From Enterovibrio norvegicus DSM 15893 (GTDB lineage Bacteria > Pseudomonadota > Gammaproteobacteria > Enterobacterales > Vibrionaceae), in the NCBI RefSeq assembly GCF_900115495.1, contig NZ_FOWR01000026.1:1-64000 (forward strand): a stretch of 64,000 nucleotides of DNA, in the 5' to 3' direction. Below are positions 15,707 to 22,199 of the stretch, piece by piece. A program made the translations under genes and the position numbers. Numbering within the stretch: the first letter of the stretch is position 1; each line of letters starts with the position of its first letter. The notes under the pieces were generated by a model. It saw only the letters and a program-made list of their open reading frames with translations, ran no database searches and was not told where the DNA came from.

Positions 15707-18148
15707 TTAACGTTTCAAGGGTTCAAGCAATCCACGCAGCATCCAAGCGACCGTCATAAAGACAAGGCCCACGGCGATCATAGGCAGACTCAACCACACC
15801 TCAGGGTGCAAACGCACAGGCAGCTCAACACCCCATTTGAGCAATGCGGCCATCGCAAGTTCTGCCCCGCCCACAGCCATGCAACCTGACACCAAGGCCA
15901 TGATGCCGTATTCCGCCCAAAGTGTGGTGTTGATGCGTTTCTTACTCGCGCCTAAGGTGCGATAGAGCATGATTTCACGCTGCCTTTCCGAGAGCGTTAT
16001 CCGCAGGAGCGTGAGCAGCAGCAATAACCCGCTGACCACAGCAAGGCCCGCCAGCACTGACAGCGATAAGCTCACTTGGCGCAACATCACTTGGATGCGC
16101 CCACTCATGGTACGCAAATCCAACAAGGTAATGGTTGGGTAATCACGTCCAAGCTGGTTAACGATGTCGCTCTGCTCGCTTTCAAGGCGGAAGCTCACCA
16201 GCCAGTTTGCAGGTAAACTCTCGACCAGTTTTGGGTCGAAAATGAAGTAAAAATTTGGCTTCATGTTGCGCCATTCCACATCGCGCACTGAGTTAATGGT
16301 GGCAATGAATTCTTGGCTGTTCACACTGAACGTCAGTTCATCGCCCATCCGCAACCCGAGTCGCTCCGCAATGCCACTTTCCACCGACACGCCGCCTTTC
16401 GTTGGCCATGTGCCTTCAAGCAATGCGTTATGTGTAGGCAGTTCATCACGCCATGTGAAATTCAACTCGCGGCGAAGGGCTTCATCACGCTCCTCGCGAT
16501 TCGGTTCCATGTCCGCATAACGATTGCCATTGTTTGCCACCAGGCGCCCTCGAATGATCGGATACGCTTCAGATCGTTCAAGGTTGTTGGCATCCAAACG
16601 CCCAACGTAATCGTCCAGTTCAGATTTCGCGATGTTCAACGCAAACACATTGGGTGCATCCGGCGGTAACGTTTGCTGCCAATCTTCCAGCAAATCGGTA
16701 CGCAGCAACCAGATGATCGACAGCAACATGAACGAAGTGGCCAGCGCACCAAGCTGCGCGCCACTCGACGCGGGGTTACGGGCAATGCGGCTCAATGCCA
16801 ATTTGAACGCAGGTTGGGTGACACGTTTTTGTGCAAAACGCAGCACCATCACACCAATGCCAGCAAGCAAACTGAGCATCACCACCAAAGCAGCCAACAC
16901 TAGCCACAACAGGCGATTGTCATAAGACCACGCCACCAACGCCAAAATAGGCACGGAAGCGAGCAACCAACTCCAAGGGCTCTTTCTTGCTTTCACTGCC
17001 CCTTGCGATTGCAACACACTCAATGCGGGTGCGTCGATCAAGCGAATGAGCGGAATGCCCAGCGCAGGCAAGGCCACCAGCAAGGCCACTAAAGGCCCCA
17101 AGAACCAAGGCAACAAACCATAACTTGGTAGCGGCGATGGCAACACATCGGCCAACGGTAAGCGAAGCAGGTATTCCAACGCAGCACCAAACGACAACCC
17201 CAACACGGTCGCCATCAGCATTAACATGACGAGTTGTCGGCCCAGCCAACGTCTTACCCAGCTTCGTTGTGCCCCTAGGCTTTTCACCATAGCAAGGGTC
17301 TGCGTGCGGCTATCAACATAGTGCTGACACGTCAGCAGCAAGGTCGCGGCTGCCATAATGATCACAAGAACAACCGTGAGCGACAAATACCCGCGACTGC
17401 GATCCAACATGTCACCGGTGCGATCCCCGGTATTTTCATCAATCCAACGTTGCCCTTCAGCCACCGGATACACGGCTTTTACCGCATCAAGTTCGCTGTT
17501 GTCGCCACTGAAAAAATAACGATAGTTAACACGGCTTCCCGGACGTACTACCCCTGCCGCAGCTACATCGCTTTGGTGCATCATGGCGGCAGGCATTTGG
17601 CTAAATGGGTTAAACGAAAGTTCAGGCTCAGAGACGATCAAGCCTGATACTTGCAGGCTGACATCCCCCACGTCCACGCTGTCACCGACTTGCACATCCA
17701 GCAAGGTAAACAAACGCTCCTCTAGCCAAAGTTCGCCAGGTTTCACGCTGTCGTGCATCGTGGTATCGGCTTGCAACTCAAGGTTTCCACGCAGCGGGTA
17801 GTTGCTTTCCACAGCCTTCACGCTAATTAGTTGCATGTTGTCTTGGCTAAATGCCATGGTGCCAAATCGGGTTTGATCTGACACTTCAACGTCAAGGGTT
17901 TCGAAGTTCGCGAGAGTTTGTTCGGTGAGAGGCTGATTACTTCTCAGCACGAGGTCAGCAGCCAGCATCGATCGGCCTTGCTGAGTTAATACAGATTCAA
18001 TGCGCCCCGCCAATGCTGACAAGGCAAACACACACGCGATGATCAGCGCCAACGCCGCAACAACGGGCCAGAGCTGGCCATGAAATAATTCACGCCACGC
18101 CCAGCGCCACACTAAGGTGCCTTTCTTTTTATTCCGAGATTCGCTCAT
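15707..18148 (-). CDS. ybbP: ABC transporter permease YbbP, FtsX-like
   Basis: An 813-residue inner-membrane permease with duplicated FtsX-like halves: an N-terminal helix (about 20-45), a large periplasmic region, a cluster of helices near 255-450, a second periplasmic region and three C-terminal helices (about 685-810). It partners with YbbA, whose stop it overlaps by four bases. The set ybbA-ybbP beside tesA is conserved with E. coli, where an assembly acting on hydrophobic compounds has been proposed; the natural substrate is not known. FtsX-type permeases usually transmit force to the periplasm and do not move a solute across the membrane. Confidence 0.93.
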   Translation of the reverse strand: MSESRNKKKGTLVWRWAWRELFHGQLWPVVAALALIIACVFALSALAGRIESVLTQQGRSMLAADLVLRSNQPLTEQTLANFETLDVEVSDQTRFGTMAFSQDNMQLISVKAVESNYPLRGNLELQADTTMHDSVKPGELWLEERLFTLLDVQVGDSVDVGDVSLQVSGLIVSEPELSFNPFSQMPAAMMHQSDVAAAGVVRPGSRVNYRYFFSGDNSELDAVKAVYPVAEGQRWIDENTGDRTGDMLDRSRGYLSLTVVLVIIMAAATLLLTCQHYVDSRTQTLAMVKSLGAQRSWVRRWLGRQLVMLMLMATVLGLSFGAALEYLLRLPLADVLPSPLPSYGLLPWFLGPLVALLVALPALGIPLIRLIDAPALSVLQSQGAVKARKSPWSWLLASVPILALVAWSYDNRLLWLVLAALVVMLSLLAGIGVMVLRFAQKRVTQPAFKLALSRIARNPASSGAQLGALATSFMLLSIIWLLRTDLLEDWQQTLPPDAPNVFALNIAKSELDDYVGRLDANNLERSEAYPIIRGRLVANNGNRYADMEPNREERDEALRRELNFTWRDELPTHNALLEGTWPTKGGVSVESGIAERLGLRMGDELTFSVNSQEFIATINSVRDVEWRNMKPNFYFIFDPKLVESLPANWLVSFRLESEQSDIVNQLGRDYPTITLLDLRTMSGRIQVMLRQVSLSLSVLAGLAVVSGLLLLLTLLRITLSERQREIMLYRTLGASKKRINTTLWAEYGIMALVSGCMAVGGAELAMAALLKWGVELPVRLHPEVWLSLPMIAVGLVFMTVAWMLRGLLEPLKR

Positions 18149-18822
18149 GCAACCCCCGCCAGCTCACCCGCGTTGATGTGTAATGTGCGCGTGCAGCGAT
18201 CCGCCAATGCAGGATCATGCGTAACAAGAATCAGCGTCGTCCCGTGATCGCGGTTAAGCGAGAAAAGTAAATCGATCACCGTCGCCGCGGTATGTTGGTC
18301 AAGGTTGCCAGTCGGCTCATCCGCAAACAGCACGCGAGGGCGCGTCATGAATGCGCGCGCAATGGCGACACGCTGTTGCTCGCCGCCAGAGAGTTGGGAA
18401 GGAAGGTGCGTTTCACGACCTTTCAATCCCACGGAGGCGAGCAATTCGAGTGCACGGTCTTCGTCTTCGTCATCCCCGCGAATGGTGCAAGGGAGCATGA
18501 CGTTTTCGAGCGCATTCAATGAAGGAACTAGGAGGAAGCTTTGGAAAACAAACCCAATGGATTCGGCGCGAAGTGCGGCTCGCCCATTATCATCCAATTG
18601 GCTAAGCGGCTTACCGAGAAGCTCGATTTCTCCGGTGCTTGGGGTATCTAACCCAGCGAGCAATGTCATTAAGGTGGATTTACCCGCGCCAGAAACCCCA
18701 ACCAAAGCAATACTTTCGCCCTGCTCGACCTGAAGGGAAACATCCTGCAGAATGGTCAGAGTCTGTGCATTCGTTGTCACTGTTTTCGTGACGTTATTCG
18801 CCCTGATCACTGGAGTTGTCAT
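18145..18822 (-). CDS. ybbA: ABC transporter ATP-binding protein YbbA
   Basis: ATPase of the YbbAP transporter, 225 residues from ATG 18822. Walker A is GVSGAGKST, the signature [15 protein letters not shown] and Walker B VLFADEPTGNLD, as in LolD/MacB-type ATPases. I prefer this ATG to one three codons upstream (18831). The chosen start overlaps the start codon of tesA on the other strand within a CATG at 18820-18823, so each gene must take its promoter from inside the other's coding region. The coupling to ybbP is by a four-base overlap. Confidence 0.94.
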   Translation of the reverse strand: MTTPVIRANNVTKTVTTNAQTLTILQDVSLQVEQGESIALVGVSGAGKSTLMTLLAGLDTPSTGEIELLGKPLSQLDDNGRAALRAESIGFVFQSFLLVPSLNALENVMLPCTIRGDDEDEDRALELLASVGLKGRETHLPSQLSGGEQQRVAIARAFMTRPRVLFADEPTGNLDQHTAATVIDLLFSLNRDHGTTLILVTHDPALADRCTRTLHINAGELAGVA

Positions 18823-19417
18823 GATTCGCATCCTTTCTTTTTGTCTTTTGATTATCAGTCAAAGCGCCGTCGGACAGACATTGCTTGTACTTGGAGATAG
18901 CTTGAGTGCTGGCTATCAAATGGCGATTGAAAAAAGTTGGCCTAGCCTTCTAGCGCCTCAATTGGTCGGCCAAGGCACGGTAACCAAAGTGGTCAATGCC
19001 AGTATCTCAGGCGACACCAGTGGCAACAGCCTTGACCGTCTCCCAGCCTTACTCGAACAGCATGCTCCGGCCTGGGTAGTGATTGAACTTGGTGCTAACG
19101 ATGGATTACGCGGGTTTCCGCCAAAGAAAATACGCGAGAACCTGACAAAACTGATCACTTTGAGCCAAGAAAGTGGCGCTAAAGTCATGCTCATGCAAAT
19201 TCAAATCCCACCTAATTATGGTCAACGATACAGCAATGCTTTTGCAGATATCTATCCAGAGTTAAGTAAAGAAATGCAAATCCCACTTATTCCCTTCTTT
19301 ATGGAAAAAGTCGTGATGACGGAAGGATGGATGATGCAAGATGGCCTTCATCCTAAAGCCATTGCTCAACCGTGGATTGCTGATTTCATGCAAGAACACA
19401 TTACGCCAAACCTGTAA
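18821..19417 (+). CDS. tesA: Acyl-CoA thioesterase I / lysophospholipase L1 (TesA), periplasmic
   Basis: SGNH-fold esterase that cleaves acyl thioesters, lysophospholipids and aryl esters in the periplasm. The 198 residues begin with a signal peptide (about 1-18, LLIISQSAVG) and continue to LLVLGDSLSAGYQ, with nucleophile Ser27. Block III is GANDGLRG and block V is DGLHP, supplying the catalytic Asp and His. I place the start at ATG 18821, which gives a normal signal peptide. It is divergent from ybbA with overlapping start codons and is followed after 20 bases by the SDR gene. Confidence 0.95.
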   Translation: MIRILSFCLLIISQSAVGQTLLVLGDSLSAGYQMAIEKSWPSLLAPQLVGQGTVTKVVNASISGDTSGNSLDRLPALLEQHAPAWVVIELGANDGLRGFPPKKIRENLTKLITLSQESGAKVMLMQIQIPPNYGQRYSNAFADIYPELSKEMQIPLIPFFMEKVVMTEGWMMQDGLHPKAIAQPWIADFMQEHITPNL

Positions 19418-19437
19418 AAACAAGGAAATACATAAGA

Positions 19438-20265
19438 ATGAATAACACGGTTCTCATCACAGGATGTTCAACGGGTATTGGCTATGTATGCGCACATGCA
19501 TTGGTAAAAGAAGGCTTTGATGTCATCGCGTCTTGCCGAAAAGACGAAGACGTTACACGTCTCCAACAAGAAGGGTTGCATTGCATCAAACTCGATCTTG
19601 CAGACACGGCCAGCATTCTTTCTGCGGTTGAAACCGTCAAGGCACACACTGGCGGAACACTTTATGGGTTATTCAATAACGGGGCGTATGGTCAGCCCGG
19701 CGCATTGGAGGATCTTCCAACGGATGCCCTGCGCGAGCAATTTGAGGCCAACTTCTTCGGCTGGCACACACTCACGCAAGCGGTGATCCCAATGATGCAT
19801 GCCAATGGAAAAGGGCGGATCATTCAAAACAGCTCCGTGCTTGGCATCATCGCGTTGAAATTTCGCGGCGCATACAACGCCAGCAAATTTGCGATTGAAG
19901 GCTGGACAGACACCATTCGCCTCGAACTCGCTGACACGCCCATTCAAATAAGCTTGATTGAGCCAGGCCCTATCGAAAGTCGCTTTCGCGCCAATGCTCT
20001 CGCAGCATTTCATCGCGCGATAAACATTGATACAAGTCGCTTCACCAACGCCTATCTATCACAAAAAGACCGCCTTGAAAGCGAGCATTCAACCAACAAA
20101 TACACCTTGCCTGCTGAGGCAATCGTGCCTCCACTGCTTCACGCACTGACGGCTGCGACACCTAAAATTCGTTATCGCGTCACCAAACCCACGCAATATA
20201 TGGCGCTCTGTAAAAGGCTACTTCCATCTAGAATGCTCGACAAGATCTTGGCGAAAGGTGGTTGA
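19438..20265 (+). CDS. ybbO: Short-chain dehydrogenase, YbbO-like
   Basis: A 275-residue classical SDR. The cofactor motif GCSTGIG is at 9-15, NNGAYG at about 80, the catalytic Ser in QNSSVLG and the Tyr/Lys in YNASK (around 145-149), followed by SLIEPGPIESRF. E. coli YbbO, in the same position beside tesA, is an NADP-dependent aldehyde reductase, so I use that name by synteny and resemblance. AAGGAA precedes the ATG, 20 bases after tesA; the two are probably co-transcribed. Substrate is not shown by the sequence. Confidence 0.88.
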   Translation: MNNTVLITGCSTGIGYVCAHALVKEGFDVIASCRKDEDVTRLQQEGLHCIKLDLADTASILSAVETVKAHTGGTLYGLFNNGAYGQPGALEDLPTDALREQFEANFFGWHTLTQAVIPMMHANGKGRIIQNSSVLGIIALKFRGAYNASKFAIEGWTDTIRLELADTPIQISLIEPGPIESRFRANALAAFHRAINIDTSRFTNAYLSQKDRLESEHSTNKYTLPAEAIVPPLLHALTAATPKIRYRVTKPTQYMALCKRLLPSRMLDKILAKGG

Positions 20266-20308
20266 TGCTAGTTAGATCGCAAAAATAAATCGGAAGATCA
20301 TGACTTCA

Positions 20309-20342
20309 CCGTCACATTCTTGTCATAAATGCTGGGTAACAT
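20309..20342 (+). promoter_or_regulatory. PhoB box and promoter of a small membrane-peptide gene
   Basis: CCGTCAC (20309-20315) and TTGTCAT (20320-20326) are 7-base direct repeats separated by four AT-rich bases, the layout of a PhoB binding site (consensus CTGTCAT, spacer, CTGTCAT). TAACAT at 20337-20342 stands ten bases after the second repeat, as the -10 does in PhoB-activated promoters that lack a -35. This predicts phosphate-starvation control of the transcript that starts near 20349. Confidence 0.65.
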
Positions 20343-20456
20343 AGCTCCTGTACCGTGAAACACCTGCCCCCTACAACCAAATTAATGTGATGAGTGTCGG
20401 ATCAGGCCGTGAACGGGGACCACAAAAAATTATAAATTCCCCAAAGGAGCCGGGCT

Positions 20457-20522
20457 ATGTCCCTAAGTCAATTGAACTGGCTCTGTTTGAGTGTGACGCT
20501 GGCGGTTTTGCTTGTTTTCTAA
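20457..20522 (+). CDS. 21-residue hydrophobic micro-protein downstream of a PhoB box
   Basis: ATG at 20457 with AAAGGAG eight bases upstream, 21 codons and TAA. The peptide has a short polar start (MSLSQLNW) and then a single hydrophobic stretch (LCLSVTLAVLLVF) long enough for a membrane segment. A leader of about 110 bases precedes it; GGGG at 20415-20418 can pair with CCCC at 20439-20442, just before the ribosome binding site. A strong terminator follows after 31 bases, so this is a self-contained transcription unit of about 230 bases. I do not recognise the peptide. It may be a true micro-protein, a type I toxin-like peptide, or an sRNA that also encodes a peptide. Confidence 0.55.
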   Translation: MSLSQLNWLCLSVTLAVLLVF

Positions 20523-20553
20523 GTCAGCGAACTATTCGACAAGCGCCAAAGAG

Positions 20554-20583
20554 AAGGCCACTGTGATAACGGTGGCCTTTTTC
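20554..20583 (+). terminator. Terminator of the PhoB-linked micro-gene
   Basis: AAGGCCAC and GTGGCCTT form an eight-pair stem with a ten-base loop and a following T run. It separates the small transcription unit from cnoX. Confidence 0.88.
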
Positions 20584-20730
20584 GATCTTGCCTAATGTGC
20601 TGCCAGTATCATCAATTCAGGTGATTCCCTCAAACTTTGTTATCTAGGCATAAATTCACGGGTTAATGCCTTGAATTTTCAGCGCTGCCGCCCCACCTTT
20701 ACAGCATTACTTAAATGATCAGGCCAATCC

Positions 20731-21585
20731 ATGCACCCGAACTACATTGTTGAACTTACCGAGCAGAACTTTCAGCAAGTGTTGGAAGCCTCAGCCTCCG
20801 CACCTGTACTGATCCACTTTTGGGCACAGATGAGCCCAGAAAGCACTGAAATAACGCCTGTTCTCGAAAAACTGGCTCATGAATACGGCGGCGCATTCAC
20901 CCTTGCCCTGCTTGATTGTGAACAGCAACAAATGCTTGCGTCTCAATTTGGCGTGCGCGCATTACCAACCATCGCATTGTTTAGCAACGGGCAACCGGTT
21001 GATGGCCTGGGTGGCCCTCAGACAGAACAAAGCGTTCGCGAGATGCTAACCCGTCACTTGCCTAGCCAAGAAGAAATGACCTTCAAACAAGCACAAGCCT
21101 TGATTGCCAACGAGCAATACACAGAAGCACAGGCCGTGCTAAAGCCACTTGAGACTATTCTCGGTGAAGCTGGCTTGTTCAAGCTAGCCATGGCGGAATG
21201 CTATGTGGAAACACAGCAATATGACGCTGCTGAAGCCTTGCTTGCAACGGTGCTCATGCAAGATCAAGACGCGCAATACAAAGCTTTGATGGCAAAAGTA
21301 GAGCTTCACAAACAAGCCGCGGATACCCCAGAGATCCGTGAGTTGCAGAAAGCCTACGATGCTGACCCAACCAACACATCGTTAGCGTTTGAGCTAGCGA
21401 TCCAATTGAGCCAGGTGAACAAACAAGAAGAAGCACTAGAGCTTTTGATTGGTCTACTGCGTAAAGATTTAAATGCGCAAGATGGCGAAGCGAAGAAAAC
21501 CATGATGGATATTCTCGCGGCACTGGGTCAAGGCAACGAAGTCGCCGCACGCTATCGTCGTCAACTTTATTCTCTGCTTTACTGA
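20731..21585 (+). CDS. cnoX: Thioredoxin-domain/TPR co-chaperone CnoX (YbbN)
   Basis: A 284-residue protein with an N-terminal thioredoxin fold (about 1-110) and C-terminal tetratricopeptide-like repeats (about 115-284). E. coli CnoX is a holdase that protects clients during bleach stress and hands them to GroEL. The usual active-site tetrad is replaced by FWAQMSPESTEI, with no cysteine at either position, so this copy cannot do thiol exchange there; E. coli retains one of the two. A cis-proline region ALPTIALF is intact. It stands alone between two terminators, in the ybbO neighbourhood as in E. coli. Confidence 0.93.
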   Translation: MHPNYIVELTEQNFQQVLEASASAPVLIHFWAQMSPESTEITPVLEKLAHEYGGAFTLALLDCEQQQMLASQFGVRALPTIALFSNGQPVDGLGGPQTEQSVREMLTRHLPSQEEMTFKQAQALIANEQYTEAQAVLKPLETILGEAGLFKLAMAECYVETQQYDAAEALLATVLMQDQDAQYKALMAKVELHKQAADTPEIRELQKAYDADPTNTSLAFELAIQLSQVNKQEEALELLIGLLRKDLNAQDGEAKKTMMDILAALGQGNEVAARYRRQLYSLLY

Positions 21586-21606
21586 TTTCCTTTCTCTGCA
21601 GTACTG

Positions 21607-21633
21607 AAAAAGCGCCTTCTCGGCGCTTTTTTT
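21607..21633 (+). terminator. Terminator after cnoX
   Basis: AAAAGCGCC and GGCGCTTTT pair around TTCTC and are followed by further T. It lies between convergent cnoX and cueR and may serve both. Confidence 0.9.
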
Positions 21634-21668
21634 ATCAATATATTTTGTCGTTGAGCTGTATTCTTCGT

Positions 21669-22061
21669 TTAGTCAGATGAAGACAAAGCTTCAATGATTG
21701 GGCAACACGCGCTGTCATTTCCAGGACACGCACTGGCCAACGTTTTCAAGCTCGTTTTCATGGCTTGAAGTTCTTTGATTTTCTCATCAATTTCGTCAAT
21801 TTTTTCCAATGCCTTTTGCTTTACGTCAGCACTTCTTCGATTTGGATTTCTCGACAAATCGAGCAGTGCTTGGCATTCATCGAGGCTAAATCCCACCAAT
21901 CGAGAACGGCGAATCATTTGCAGTTCATTCACCTGACGCTCGTTGTAATCACGATAGCCATTTTCACTGCGTGACGGCTCGCTGATGACACCCTTTTGCT
22001 CATAAAAACGAATGGTTTTGGCGTTTAAGCCAGTAATCCGTGACACCTCATTAATCTTCAT
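21669..22061 (-). CDS. cueR: Copper efflux regulator CueR, MerR family
   Basis: A 130-residue MerR-type activator that senses cytoplasmic Cu(I) and distorts the copA promoter to start transcription. The helix-turn-helix is at the N-terminus (INEVSRITGLNAKTIRFYE) and a dimerising coiled coil occupies about 75-108. The metal-binding loop has Cys112 and Cys120 in CPGNDSACC, at the positions used by E. coli CueR, and residue 77 is Ser, the marker of monovalent-metal selectivity. It is transcribed away from copA, whose promoter carries a matching dyad. Confidence 0.94.
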   Translation of the reverse strand: MKINEVSRITGLNAKTIRFYEQKGVISEPSRSENGYRDYNERQVNELQMIRRSRLVGFSLDECQALLDLSRNPNRRSADVKQKALEKIDEIDEKIKELQAMKTSLKTLASACPGNDSACCPIIEALSSSD

Positions 22062-22104
22062 CGCTCACTCCTGCTGACTCAATATCACAGCATTAACACC
22101 GCGC

Positions 22105-22135
22105 TTGACCTTACATCTACTGGAAGGTTTATGCT
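22105..22135 (+). promoter_or_regulatory. CueR-controlled promoter of copA
   Basis: TTGACC (22105-22110) and TATGCT (22130-22135) are separated by 19 bases, the long spacing typical of MerR-family promoters. The spacer holds the dyad ACCTTAC/GGAAGGT (22108-22114, 22122-22128), nearly the E. coli copA sequence. CueR with Cu(I) would realign the two elements. Confidence 0.88.
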
Positions 22136-22199
22136 TTGCATTATGAACAAAAGACCCGCTTGATCGCAAGCAAGGCATGCTAAGTAAAAGGTACCGCTC

